Shown here piece after piece: positions 24,787 through 35,825 of a stretch of 64,000 bases of DNA. Location: the NCBI GenBank assembly GCA_963691705.1, contig OY829540.1, positions 71,534,367 through 71,598,366 on the forward strand, given 5' to 3'. A program made the translations under genes and the position numbers. The notes under the pieces were generated by a model that was not told the DNA's origin, made no database searches, and saw nothing but the letters and a program-made list of their open reading frames with translations. Origin of the DNA: Viola odorata (lineage: Eukaryota; Streptophyta; Magnoliopsida; Malpighiales; Violaceae). Numbering within the stretch: position 1 is the stretch's first letter; every line of letters begins with the position of its first letter.

Positions 24787-26940
24787 ACGAGGATGTATGT
24801 TTGTTGTCATCTTAGTTTTAAAATTGCATTTTTTATATATTTGTATAAGTATTAAGATATAAAAAGTTAAGTAACTTACACATAGCACGTGTCTTTTACT
24901 TTTTCCACAAATTGACTATAATTGCTAACAATCTCTAGAAATCTTGTTCTTTCTTATTATTAGTTGGTTATATAAGTTTTTTAACTAATCACACTTAACT
25001 AGACAACTTTCAAACAAGCTCGTCAAATTTAGCAATACCAGAAGACGAGGATGTATGTTTGTTGCCATTCTAGTTTTGAAATTTGCATTTTTTATATTTC
25101 TATAAGTATTAAGATATAAAAATTTAAGTAACTTATATATAATTTTTAAAAAGTTAAGTAACTATAAGTTTTAAAAAGTTAAGTAACTTACACATAGCAT
25201 GGATCTTTTACTTTTCATACAAATTGACTATAATTGCTAACAAGCTCTAGAAATCTTGATCTTTCTTATTATTAATTAGTTATATAAGCTTGATATGATG
25301 CATTTTATGCGTATTTTCCCTTCCTTTCCTAAGTTTTTTTGATCTTGATACTACTGATTTGTCTCTATTTATTTACTTATTCCAGGTTCAGGCTTTTGGA
25401 GAGGAAATTCCAAAAAGATGCATTATTTACTGGATTTTGGAGGATTTCGAGCGTCTAGGCCTTACAGCTGGATGTTCGCAGACCGACACGAAAAAGGAAA
25501 CTTTCAAAAGAAGAAATTCGGTGGATTCAGTCCTTTACTCCCATGATTCCCCCAGCTAAGCAGAAGATATATTTCTATTCCTAGTTCTATTAGACTTAGG
25601 ACTTTAATTTTATATTTTAGGAAATTACTCCTATTAGACTTAGGATTTCTATTTTCTATTTTCTACAAATACTTTTAGTTAATTAGGGTTTCAGATTTCT
25701 TCTACCACTTTTGGGGGATGTGCTCCTTCTAGGGTTTCTCCCATTCTTTCATCTCTTCTTCCTCCCCTCCTCTTTGAGGTGACGATTGAGACTTTTTCCC
25801 GCTTTGTAATAAACCGGAGCTTTAGTTCAGGCCGGTATTAAGCTGCACTTTGCAGCGTTTCTTCTCCCTCTTTTATGCAATCTCTTTTTATTTATTTTGT
25901 TTATTTTACTTTGAGCATGAGTAGCTAAATCCCTTGTTCTTGGTAGGAATCATCGAAGGTTGCTAAGGGAAGCCGTGAGGTTTAATTGAGTTTAAAACAT
26001 CTTTGGTTTGTATTATTTGTTTAACAAATACTTGTCAATTCACATATGGTTGGTTAGGAGTCCGACTAACTTGTAACTAGGCCTAGGCGATTAAAGTCAT
26101 CTTTGTAGTAATAACTAACGTGAGGTTGCAGACAACCAGTTTGGAAGTAATCGGGTCGCTGGTCTCATCCAGCTGGGTTAAACGAGTAATCAGGGTAGTG
26201 CCTCGAACGTACTGAGTGTCTCGCCCTAGATGTGTCTTTCCTCTTCTTAATGGGCCTTTGTGTATTGTCTCCATAAACGTACCTTGGAGGACGGCGAAAT
26301 GTCAAGACTACTCCATAAACGTACCTTGGGGTAGTTTCTCGTACGAAGGAAAGTAGGGGACCTAAACGTACCTGGTCCCTATAGCATATCTACCAGCTAG
26401 GGGTAGAAGATCCTTGCACCGATGACCGGCTGACTGTAAATGCAACCGAAGATAGATTTCTACCGAGGACCCTCTCTATTGATTTCTTACTTGCTTTATT
26501 ACTGTCTAGTATTATTTTCTTAGTTAACATTAGATTAATCAAACAACTCTCAAAACCCCCCTTATTTGTTCGGTCTGTTTGCCCTAGTCACACACAAAAG
26601 TCAACATCTATCCTTAGTCCCTGTATTCGACCCTATTGCCACTATACACAATTTATTGTGCACTTGATAGCAGGTTTTTTATTATTATTTTTGACAACTT
26701 CGACAACCGATCAAAGCTTTTTAACTAATAATACTTAACTAGATAACCTCCAAATAAGCTCCAAATAAGCTCTTCGAGCTTAACAATACCAGAAGACGAG
26801 GATGTATGTTTGTTGCCATCATAGTTTTGAACTTGCATTTTTTTATATTTTTATAAGTATTAAGATATAAAAATTTAAGTAACTTATATATAAATTTTAA
26901 AAAGTTAAGTAACTTACAGGTAAGTAATATATATTTTCCT
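24787..26940. repeat. Tandem repeat with a ~257-bp unit, split by a solo LTR
   Basis: Copies start ACGAGGATGTATGTTTGTTG at 24787, 25044 and 26795. Copy 2 is interrupted by the solo LTR at 25291-26713. Copy 3 is partial. Units share TATAAGTATTAAGATATAAA and AAGTTAAGTAACTTA. Confidence 0.8.
25291..26713 (+). mobile_element. Solo LTR of a Gypsy-type element
   Basis: 1423 bp, from TGATATGATGCATTTTATGC to ACCGATCA, with a perfect 5-bp TSD AAGCT (25286-25290 and 26714-26718). The start and end parallel the LTR of Gypsy elements A and B read 5' to 3', including the GTATTCGACCCTATTGCCAC-like segment and a GTGCAC motif before the end, so it points plus. It has no internal region. Confidence 0.85.
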
Positions 26941-27921
26941 ATTAAATATTCATTTCTCAAGGTAAATAATATATATTTTCCTTTTTAATCAATATTAAAG
27001 GAGCCAGATTTCTAGTATTTATATTAGGGGTGACAAAATGGGTTCGACTCGTACCCGACCCATTTTGGCATCCGCATCTTCTTCATTATCCTCGATGCTC
27101 TGAATGTCCTTGTCACACCAGTAGTTCACTCTGATAAATTCCTTAAGCTTTTCAACCAGCATTGTCTCAAAAGGCTCTTCTTCGTTGCACACATCTTTGT
27201 ATCCGTACCTTGCCACACAACGAAACACGTTAAGCTCCTTTGGTTCTACTCTGCGTAAGAGGAACCGTTCTTCTGCAGGAACCTTGCCGATTGGAAGTGA
27301 CTTAATCGAGACATAGACAAGTACTGAATGCAGAGCAAACGCGTTTGCTACATAGTGCTTGAAGACGGGAAGGATGCCCTGAACAACTTCAGAGTAGAAC
27401 ATGGCAAGACCTGGAAGTCTACTGTAATTGGCCTCCATGGCTACCTCCTTTAGCTTATCAGGAGAAATCTTGTTGTCAAACGCATAGTAGTACTTTCTTT
27501 GATACACATTGTTCCACATGTACATAACAATCATTAGGACTGCAGCAAAAGCTAACTGTATATACCCTCATTGATCAAATTTGTAGAGCACAGAACTTAA
27601 ATAAACAAGCTCCACCATACCTATGGTAACAACATAGGCAATTACTAACAGAATGTTGGTTTCCCATATCATCAGCATCACAAACACCACCGCAATCCCT
27701 GCATGTGCACAACAGTAAGTAATTCAATCAGATATACATCCACTAGATTTACAATAAAAAAACAGAACTCAGTTCCAAACAAATCATAACTACGTGAGAA
27801 TTTATTTAATGTACCGTAGGCATTGCCAATCTTTGCAGTGGTCTTAAAACCAAAGGTGACACCAAGACAAGCTAGCATGAGAAGGTAATTGATTTCAGGA
27901 GTGTAGACTTGGCCTGCATAC

Positions 27922-28178
27922 TGTTAATTTAGAAGAAAACTAAATCATTGGTTTTCTTTTATTTTCACCTCTTAATTCCTTATACCAAGTACATAGTATA
28001 TATGGTTTTTATTAGCATCATTCTTGCCTAATTTGGCTCAATCACAAATGAATGTGATTGATCCTCCTAGCCTAATTTGGATCAATCACACTTAACTGTG
28101 ATTGATCCCCCTGATTACATTCTATTGACCAGGAGTGTAACACTCCTTGCCATTCTAATTATACTTGTTTTTCTCACA
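27922..28178 (-). repeat. 3' LTR of the Copia element
   Basis: 257 bp, identical by eye to 35061-35317. It contains short AATCACA...TGTGATT inverted repeats (about 28039-28107). Confidence 0.92.
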
Positions 28179-28690
28179 CACCCCCTCAAGTTGGGTCGTA
28201 GGATCTCCAACACCCAACTTGCCCAATGCTTCGGCAAATGACTTAGCTGGTACAGCCTTAGTCAAAATGTCAGCTAACTGCTCTTCTGACCGAACAAATG
28301 GAAGACTTATGATCCTGTCTTCCAACTTCTCTTTAATAAAGTGTCTATCAACTTCCACGTGTTTAGTTCGGTCATGTTGTACTGGATTTTCCGAGATGCT
28401 TATAGCTGCTTTGTTGTCACACATTAGCTCGCATGTCTCTTTTGGGGGGAAACCAACTTCTGTCAATAGTTTTCTTAACCAGAGTACTTCTGCTAATCCC
28501 CGAGCAATTCCTCGGAACTCTGCTTCAGCACTGGAAAGTGCTACCACCTTCTGCTTTTTACTTTTCCAAGTGACCAGGTTGCCTCCAACTAGAGTAAAAT
28601 ATCCTGATGTAGATCTCCTGTCATTTGGATTACCTGCCCAATCTGCATCTGTATAGGCTTGTATTTCCAAGTGACCATTCTTCTGGAATA
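28155..28690 (-). CDS. Copia RNase H (pol C-terminus)
   Basis: The C-terminal part of the Copia polyprotein, separated from its RT by Gypsy element B. Motifs include YTDADWAGNPNDRRSTSGY (first catalytic Asp), SSAEAEFRG, and CDNKAAISI, followed by HVEVDRHFIKEKL. The ORF runs slightly into the 3' LTR and ends there, as usual for Copia. The leading residues upstream of LFQKNGHLE come from the LTR of element B and are not original. Confidence 0.9.
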
Positions 28691-28695
28691 GTACC

Positions 28696-30427
28696 TGATA
28701 GCATGTTTTTATGCATGATTTTTCCTCCATTTTCTCACTTATTTAGAGCTTGATTCTGCTAATTTACCCTTGATTTCATTACTATTGCAGATCTAGGCCT
28801 AAAAAGGGAATTTATGCTAAAACAAACATTTTTAGTGCATTTTGAGCGAATTCGAGCTTCAAGACCAAAAGTCGAGGTCCCGAGTCCAAAGCAGCGTTCA
28901 AGGTCCCGAATCGGATTCCCAGTTCGGGACTCCCGAAGGGTAAAGGATGACGTTTCCACGTGTCACCCCACCTAACGCCCATGTGATCCCTCTGACACTG
29001 TTCTGACGCTCTGCACTGATTACCAAACACCTGCGGATTTCAGTCTTGAGCCCACTCCAGACTTGCCAAAGCTGGAAAAACCAGACAGCTTTATGCTTTT
29101 CCAACTTTGTGTTTTTGGGAACATAGATCCACTTCTTTAGGCTTTCAATTAATGCATTTTGTCCCTAGTTTTTGGGCTGTAGATATTTTGTGCTTGGAGC
29201 TCTACTATATAAAGGGCATCCATGAATAGTTTTAGGAGTTTTTTTCAGAGGGATCTCTCCTAGTAATTAATTAATTAGCATAATTTAGAAGTAGCTTAGA
29301 CTTCTATCTAGTTTCTCTCTCTAGCCATTGTTAGCTTCTCCAACATTGCTGCCGAGCTATAAACGGAATTTTAGTAACAAGTTTTCTTCCCTTACACTAT
29401 TTAATTACTTGTTATGCTTTCTTTAATCGTTATTTATTTATCTTTAAGTATGAGTAGCTAAATTCCTAGTTCTTGGCAAGGCTGATTCAAGGGTTGCAGG
29501 GGCAGATTCGAGGCCTTAATGTGCTTAATATATTCTTGATGCTATATTCAACTATTCATCGATTTAATTACATCTTTGCATGATTTAATTTGAGGCCTGA
29601 TCAACTGAGAATTATCTTGTGTAAATGCTGCCATTTATGTGATGAATACGGAAGGAAAGTTGCATGAGCAAGTAGGCATCTGTTTAGTCTTGACTGTGTC
29701 AAAGTGGTCTCGAATAGATAGGTTGGGTAGTTGATTAGAGCTGGGTCACGAGTCTGACAAACTGAGGGACTTTAGCTCTAGATCTGTCTTTTCTTAACTT
29801 CATGGGCAGTTTGAGTATGGCCCTCCCGCATTCGTGCCTGGAGGGATGGCAAACTGTCAAGACTACCTCATATGTGGAAACGGGGGGTAGTTTCTCTTAA
29901 GAGAAAAGTAGGGGATATCCGAGGAATCTGGTCCCCATGTCATTTCTATGACATCTTGAATGGAATACCCTTGAGCTGATGACGATCTGGTCCCGAATGC
30001 AACCCAGAGTGCCTTTGCCGAGAACCCTTTCTCCAACTGATTATTTGTGCTTATTTCGCTCTTGTTCTATTTCACGCCTGTGTTGATACCTCTGCATCTG
30101 TTTCTGATTTATTTTTCTGGAATTATACACTGATTTGCTTATTTTACCATTCGGGACCTCGAACGTGACATTCGAGACCCCGAATACTGTTTTCGTAGAT
30201 AGAAATTGTTAGCTCCCGAAATCTGCCTTGGCTGACTTGTTCAGCCAAGTAAACCCCCCCCCCCCCCCCTAATTGTTACTCTTTGTGCACTTCTCCCCCG
30301 AATATATTCAAGACTATAGACCAGTTTCTCACAATCCCTGTGTTCGACCCTGACTGCCACTGTACACTTTATCTCTTGTGCACACACGTTTTCAGGCACT
30401 ATAAATTCTGTATTTGACTGACGATCA
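28696..30427 (+). repeat. 5' LTR of Gypsy element B
   Basis: 1732 bp, TGATAGCATG...ACGATCA. It is homologous over its full length to the reverse complement of the element A LTRs, with visibly more divergence than between the two A LTRs. It contains a long C tract at about 30257-30270. Confidence 0.9.
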
Positions 30428-30430
30428 AAT

Positions 30431-30448
30431 TGGCGCCGTTGTCGGGGA
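30431..30448 (+). other. Primer binding site of element B
   Basis: TGGCGCCGTTGTCGGGGA, with one mismatch to the tRNA-Asp-complementary site of element A, three bases after the LTR. Confidence 0.85.
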
Positions 30449-30481
30449 TTGTTTCAAGACTGATTTATTTTTCTTGTTTGT

Positions 30482-30990
30482 ATGACCAGGAGATCCGCAC
30501 CCGAATTACTACCCCTTGATCACGAGCTAGGACGGACCGAAAGGGGACTTCGACGACTGGCACGAGGAAATTCCAACCCTTGTGTTCGGGACCTCGAACG
30601 TCTTTTTGACTTAGAAGACAATCCAGACCCCGAGAATTTTCCCCTTGATCACCTAGAAGGACCCGAAATGGATGACCACGGTCCCGTAGGAGATCGCGTT
30701 CCACCACTTCCCCCGCCAGTCCAGACCATCGATGATTTCAATGCTGCTCCCGAAGCCCCAACCAGTTGCATTGTCTGGCCAGCAGTCCCGAATGACTGGG
30801 AACTCAAGTCTGCAACCATGCATCATCTGCCACTCTTTCGAGGGTTGGCCAAGGAGAATCCACACCGCCACCTACAGCAGCTACACTCCATTTGCGACGC
30901 CATGAAGCCTCACAACGTTTCTGTTGAGCATGCCAAGCTACGTGCCTTTATGTGGTCCCTCAAGGACGACGCCCTTGACTGGTTTTATGA
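30482..30990 (+). CDS. Truncated Gag N-terminus, Gypsy element B
   Basis: Starts MTRRSAPELLPLDHEL and continues for about 170 residues into a plant Gypsy gag domain (FRGLAKENPHRHLQQLHSIC, then LKDDALDWFY). At WFYDLFSQ the reading passes into 3' LTR sequence, so the last residues before the stop at 31069 are LTR-encoded. The break is at TGACTTGTTCAGCC, a string also present in the LTR, which suggests microhomology-mediated deletion. This copy shows what element A lost. Confidence 0.85.
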
Positions 30991-31177
30991 CTTGTTCAGC
31001 CAAGTAAACCCCCCCCCCCTAATTGTTACTCTTTGTGCACTTCTCCCCCGAATATATTCAAGACTATAGATCAGTTTCTCACAATCCCTGTGTTCGACCC
31101 TGACTGCCACTGTACACTTTATCTCTTGTGCACACACGTTTTCAGGCACTATAAATTCTGTATTTGACTGACGATCA

Positions 31178-32249
31178 GTACCCCTCTGCCTGGTGAACTT
31201 TTCAGATACCTCACAATTCTGAGAGCTGCCTCCATGTGGTTAACCTGAGGCTTGTGCATAAATTGACTTACTACTCCCACAGCATAGGCAATATCAGGCC
31301 TAGTGTTAGATAGGTATATGAGCTTTCCTACCAGTCTCTGATACTGTCCTCGATCAGCTAACTCAGTCCCTTCTGTCATCTGAAGTCCATGATTGATCAC
31401 CATTGGAGTATCTGCTGATTTGCAGTCCATTAGTCCTGCCTCTGTAAGCAGATCAAGCACATACTTCCTCTGAGAGATGAAGATTCCCCTTTCTGATCTC
31501 AGTACTTCAATTCCCAAAAAATACTTCAACCTTCCCAGATCTTTCATTTCAAACTCCTTGAAGAGCTTACCTTTTAACGTTGACATTTCTTCCCTGTCAC
31601 TCCCAGTAATGATCATATCATCCACATATAAGATAAGACAAGTTACCAGTTCCCCCCTTGTTTTGAGAAACAGTGTATGGTCAGAATTACTTTGACGATA
31701 TCCATACCTTCTCATAGCCAGGGTGAATCTCCCAAACCAAGCTCTCGGTGACTGCTTTAGACCATATAATGCCTTCTTCAATCTGCATCCTTCTCCGGGT
31801 TTGAATCCCTGTGAGAAGCCTGGAGGTGCTTCCATATATACCTCTTCCTTCAGATCACCATGTAGGAACGCATTCTTTACATCAAACTGATGTAAAAGCC
31901 AATCATGATTCGCTGCAATTGAGAACAGTACTCTGATAGTGTCTATTTTGGCAACCGGAGAGAATGTCTCGGAGTAGTCAACGCCATAGGTTTGTGTATA
32001 CCCCTTGGCCACCAACCTCGCCTTGTATCTTTCCACTGTCCCGTCGGCCTTGTGTTTTATGGTAAAAATCCACCTGCAACCTACTGGTTTTTTTCCTTGA
32101 GGCAATCTGCATTTTTGCCAAGTGTTGTTTTTCTCCAGTGCATCCACCTCAACTTGCATGGCTTGCCTCCATTCCAGACTTCCCTGTGCTTCCTCCACCG
32201 TTCTTGGGACTGTAGCTGAATACATCACAGTGTTGAAAGCTTTTGCCAC
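31178..32249 (-). CDS. Copia reverse transcriptase
   Basis: About 357 residues of Copia RT (RVT_2). Motifs: NNTWQKCRLP, VGCRWIFTIKHKADG, KARLVAKGYTQ, the first catalytic Asp in QFDVKNAFLHG (about residue 123) and YVDDM (208-212). The usual LSNTRPDIAYAVGVVSQFM and RYLKSSPGRG follow. The frame is continuous with the integrase part upstream except for a TAG at 32250-32252. The 3' end is cut by element B after SPGRGV. Confidence 0.92.
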
Positions 32250-33225
32250 CTAAGAGAGGCTCCCCCTTACCAAGTTTGCCACAGGGTATCTTGAGTTCCG
32301 AGGTTCATATTCTGGTATATATCTTTTTGGTGGAACTCCCCGAGTACTGCGCGGCGGAAGCGTGTATTTTTCCTGTGACTCAACAACTGGTTCTATGGGC
32401 ACTATAGGGTTAGGGTTAGAAAACTCACTAGTGGGATCATTTACATGTGTTTCTTGAGTAATACTAACCTCAGGAGTATCGGATGAAGGGGAGGACATCT
32501 CCATGTTGGGCTGCTGTCCTATGTGTTCAGAGGTAGGTTCGGTGGCCCCGCCTGCTTGCTCTGTTGGAGCAGGTTCCGACAAAACTGGACTGATTAGCCA
32601 ACTTAGTGGGTCTACATTTGAACTCTCCCCCTGACCGCTAAGTTGGTTTTGGAAGTAGAATGCGGTTTCAAGGAAGTCACAGTCCATGGTGGTGTACATT
32701 TGGCGGGTGACTGGGTCAAAGCATCTGTAGCCCTTTTTATGAATCCCATAACCAACAAATACGCATTTGACTGCGCAAGGATCGAGCTTATTACGGTTGG
32801 GTTTGGGAATGTGGACATAGACTGTGCATCCAAAGACACGGGGTTGTAAGGTTAGGGCTGGTGGAATTTTAGTATGGTGTGTTAGGGTTTGAATAGGTGT
32901 CTGCAGATTGAGAATTTTTGTGGGAAGACGGTTGCCAAGGTACGTGGCAGTCGCCACAGCTTCAGGCCAGAAATACTTGGGAACACACGATTCTATCATA
33001 AGGGCACGGGTGATTTCAAGGATGAGACGGTTTTTCCGTTCCGCAACCCCGTTCTGTTGTGGAGTATGCGGACAGGTAGTTTGGTGTATAAGCCCATGAT
33101 CCCTGAAAATTTTTTGCATGGCTGAGTTCACAAATTCCCCCCCATTATCTGTTCGAAGTACTTGAATTTGTTTCTGAAATTGGGTTTGTATAAGATTATA
33201 AAACGAAACAAATTTTTCAAATACC
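32250..33225 (-). CDS. Copia integrase C-terminal half and linker
   Basis: Contains the integrase motifs LRTDNGGEF (second catalytic Asp) and HTPQQNGVAERKNR (catalytic Glu), then the FGCTVYVHIPK region and a Ser/Pro-rich linker to the RT. It is out of frame with the upstream gag-protease ORF. The switch is at an A10-A11 run at 33231-33241 (minus strand). It ends at TAG 32250-32252, directly before the RT in the same frame. Confidence 0.9.
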
Positions 33226-34989
33226 TCAGATTTTTTTTTTGAGAAAAAATACCCACGTCATACGGGTACAATCATCAATAAATAATATAAAATATGAAAA
33301 ACCATTCTTGCTAGTTTCGGGAGCAGGACCCCACACATCAGAATGTACTAATGAAAATGGGGTATCAGTTCTAGTATTATTGGGATAAAAGGTCTTCCTA
33401 TGGCTTTTAGCAAGAATACACGTTTCACAAGAAAATTGACTACTATGCTCAGAAAATTTGGGAAAAAGGCTTTTTAGATACCCAGGAGAAGGATGACCTA
33501 ATCGTCTGTGCCACAGCCAGAGTTGTCGATCCACCGTCCCGTGAGCTAGCATTGTGGTGCCTTGTTGATCCACCTCATCGACATAGTATAGCCCGCCATG
33601 TTCAGAGCCACGCCCAATTATCCTCCCCGTCCGAATATCCTGTAAGAGACAGAAAGTAGGATGCATTAGAACAGTGCAATTTAGCTCCTTTGTAACATGG
33701 CTGATGGAAAGCAATTTATGCGACAAGCTAGGAACATAAAGACAATTTGAGAGTTTTAGAGTCTGGGAAAACTCAATACTCCCAGCTCCCTCAACTGGTG
33801 AATACCCCCCATTGGCTGTTTGGATATAGGTTTTTTTGGGTTTTGTAGAAGACTGAAAATCAGACGGATCATACGTCATAGTATCCGTTGCCCCGCAATC
33901 GAAAATCCATTTATCATAGGTTTCCACATCTGTTTTTGTCACTAGGCTAGTACCTCGGGTTTCTCCTCCTCCTTCGTTGCCAGCGGTGGCAGCGGTCACT
34001 GGATTGCTCACCGTCGCGGCAGCGACCCCTCCTCTTGTCCCCCGCTTCTTGCTATCCGGCCACCACTCCGGATATCCGATAATTTTAAAACACCCCTCCT
34101 TGGTATGTTTCGTCCCTCCACAGTGGGAGCATTTCAGGTTGGATTTATCGATCTCGTCCCTTCGGAATGATGACTTAGCCACTCCTTTGGCTATTTCTGA
34201 CCGACCTTTTACTGCTAAGCCGCTTCCTATGCCTGAGGTGTTAATCCCCGATGAAGGTTCTTCACAGCCCATTATTCCTCTCCTGGCTATTTCTCTTCGA
34301 ATCGTAGCATAAGCCACCTCCACTAATGGTAATGGGTCTTGATTGAGCAAGTCCCTTCTGTCTTTGTCAAGGGAGTCATTGATTCCTGCTAGAAACTGGT
34401 ATAATCGGGTTCTCTGGACTAACCCGTTGTATATTGTGATGTCTTCTGGATCCCTCATGGGGTTAGGCATCCTTCGATCCACCTCCTTCCAGATTGTGAC
34501 TAGCTTGCTGTAAAACACCTCAATCGGGTCTGATCCTTGTTTGAGACTGTTCGCTTTTACGGTCAGGTCGAACACCTGTAATCCGTCCCTTCCACTGCTG
34601 TACATTGCCTCGATCCCCTTCCATAGCTCTCTTGCTGTTGGATAATCGAGATACTGGTTGACTAGGTCTGACTCGATGTTCTCTATGATCCAAGAGATCA
34701 CAATCGAGTCTCCTTGTGCCCACTTCTGGTACTCTGGATCACTTGTTGGTGGATGATCGGCTGTGATGTGTTTGAGTCGTCCTCTGCCACTGATTGCGAG
34801 ATGCATAAGTCTGGACCATTTTGTGTAATTTTGGTTGTTGAGTTTTTCTGAGATGCTGACTGTTTGGTTGGATGTGTTTTCTGTGTTTGGTTTGATGCTC
34901 AAGCTTTGGAGTAACTGCAGCAATTGACTCACAGGGATTGCAGTTTCTCCCGTTTCTGTGGTGAACGACCTTTCCTCATCGTCCCCCAT
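33226..34989 (-). CDS. Copia Gag, protease and integrase N-terminus
   Basis: A 587-residue ORF from ATG 34987-34989. Gag domain at about residues 50-240. The zinc knuckle CSHCGGTKHTKEGC is at 287-300. The protease core is DCGATDT (364-370), where Cys replaces the usual Ser/Thr after the Asp. The integrase zinc site HRRLGH...CETC is at about 494-524, and the first integrase Asp is in HSDVWGP (about 551). The frame is lost at the poly-A run and stops after FFLKKKI. The cause could be a real frameshift, a homopolymer error or a slippery site. Confidence 0.92.
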   Translation of the reverse strand: MGDDEERSFTTETGETAIPVSQLLQLLQSLSIKPNTENTSNQTVSISEKLNNQNYTKWSRLMHLAISGRGRLKHITADHPPTSDPEYQKWAQGDSIVISWIIENIESDLVNQYLDYPTARELWKGIEAMYSSGRDGLQVFDLTVKANSLKQGSDPIEVFYSKLVTIWKEVDRRMPNPMRDPEDITIYNGLVQRTRLYQFLAGINDSLDKDRRDLLNQDPLPLVEVAYATIRREIARRGIMGCEEPSSGINTSGIGSGLAVKGRSEIAKGVAKSSFRRDEIDKSNLKCSHCGGTKHTKEGCFKIIGYPEWWPDSKKRGTRGGVAAATVSNPVTAATAGNEGGGETRGTSLVTKTDVETYDKWIFDCGATDTMTYDPSDFQSSTKPKKTYIQTANGGYSPVEGAGSIEFSQTLKLSNCLYVPSLSHKLLSISHVTKELNCTVLMHPTFCLLQDIRTGRIIGRGSEHGGLYYVDEVDQQGTTMLAHGTVDRQLWLWHRRLGHPSPGYLKSLFPKFSEHSSQFSCETCILAKSHRKTFYPNNTRTDTPFSLVHSDVWGPAPETSKNGFSYFILFIDDCTRMTWVFFLKKKI

Positions 34990-35045
34990 TGCAGGTAAGT
35001 ATTTGGCAAGTGATGAATTTCACAAACAGACCAATTTGATCGTTT

Positions 35046-35060
35046 GTGGCTCCGCTACCA
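35046..35060 (-). other. Primer binding site of the Copia element
   Basis: TGGTAGCGGAGCCAC on the minus strand, directly inside the 5' LTR. It resembles the initiator-tRNA-Met-type PBS (TGGTATCAGAGC) with changes. The same core is beside the TRIM LTR at 22269-22283. Confidence 0.7.
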
Positions 35061-35317
35061 TGTTAATTTAGAAGAAAACTAAATCATTGGTTTTCTTTTA
35101 TTTTCACCTCTTAATTCCTTATACCAAGTACATAGTATATATGGTTTTTATTAGCATCATTCTTGCCTAATTTGGCTCAATCACAAATGAATGTGATTGA
35201 TCCTCCTAGCCTAATTTGGATCAATCACACTTAACTGTGATTGATCCCCCTGATTACATTCTATTGACCAGGAGTGTAACACTCCTTGCCATTCTAATTA
35301 TACTTGTTTTTCTCACA
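35061..35317 (-). repeat. 5' LTR of the Copia element
   Basis: 257 bp, identical by eye to the 3' LTR. It lies next to the PBS. Confidence 0.92.
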
Positions 35318-35825
35318 TGAGAAGGTAATTGATTTCAGGAGTGTAGACTTGGCCTGCATACTTAGTTGAAGTGTGCACGATTTTCACCCGAGGGAAGCAT
35401 CCAAGCTCGAGTGACTGTTGAATTATGGAGAATGTCCCTGGAATCATCGCTTGACTCACAATGATTGATGCCAATACGGCTAACACAAGCATTGGCCAGT
35501 AAAAACTCTCTCCATCAACCAAACCTTTAATCAGTTATACGAACAAAACGAGAGGTCCCAAAAAAATGTGACCAATCTAGGTTTGATCATGCAATGTAGA
35601 ATTAAAACCTGGAATGGACTTGTAGAAAGTATCTGCCACAAGATCATTGTGCTTCCTTACAAAAGCGGCTTGCCCTGTATAAGCCAACACCAGAGCTGGG
35701 TAGGTTACTGTGCATATGAGCTATAATAGCACATTACAAGAGCTGAATGGGAGAAATTATTGGGTGTTCCCGGGATGCCAACTCAAAAGTAAAAATTGGC
35801 ATACCCATCCAATAATTAATAGACA

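Larger units (their letters stand above)
28696..31177 (+). mobile_element. Gypsy element B, deleted derivative nested in Copia
   Basis: 2482 bp with a perfect TSD GTACC (28691-28695 and 31178-31182). Structure: complete 5' LTR (28696-30427), PBS (30431-30448), partial gag, then only the last 190 bp of the 3' LTR (30988-31177). It belongs to the same family as element A but reads plus. The intact TSD means the loss of the gag remainder, pol and most of the 3' LTR happened after or during insertion. Confidence 0.9.
27922..35317 (-). mobile_element. Ty1/Copia LTR retrotransposon in HAK copy B
   Basis: Two 257-bp LTRs (27922-28178 and 35061-35317) look identical, TGTTAATTT...TCTCACA. The element reads minus: PBS TGGTAGCGGAGCCAC at 35046-35060, polypurine tract against the left LTR (minus strand AACTTGAGGGGGTG), and the order gag, protease, integrase, RT, RNase H. 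A 2482-bp Gypsy element sits inside it at 28696-31177. Without that insert the Copia is about 4.9 kb. The flanking duplication is 44 bp (27878-27921 and 35318-35361), not the usual 5 bp. Confidence 0.93.
27066..35720 (-). pseudogene. HAK/KUP/KT potassium transporter pseudogene B
   Basis: A second HAK5-like copy on the minus strand. Exons: 35609-35720 (TYPALVLAYTGQAAF), 35318-35509 continued at 27815-27921 (YWPMLV, then [15 protein letters not shown]), and 27066-27698 (the last membrane segments and part of the cytosolic C-domain, LPGLAMFYSEVVQGI). Damage: the Copia insertion at 27922-35317, a TGA at 27568-27570 in place of a conserved glycine, and a loss of about ten residues in a membrane helix near 27670. 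The N-terminal exons are missing. The C-domain is cut off at about 27066 beside a hAT-like end (TAGGGGTGACAAAATGGG). The sequence differs clearly from copy A, so it is a separate paralog. Confidence 0.88.
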
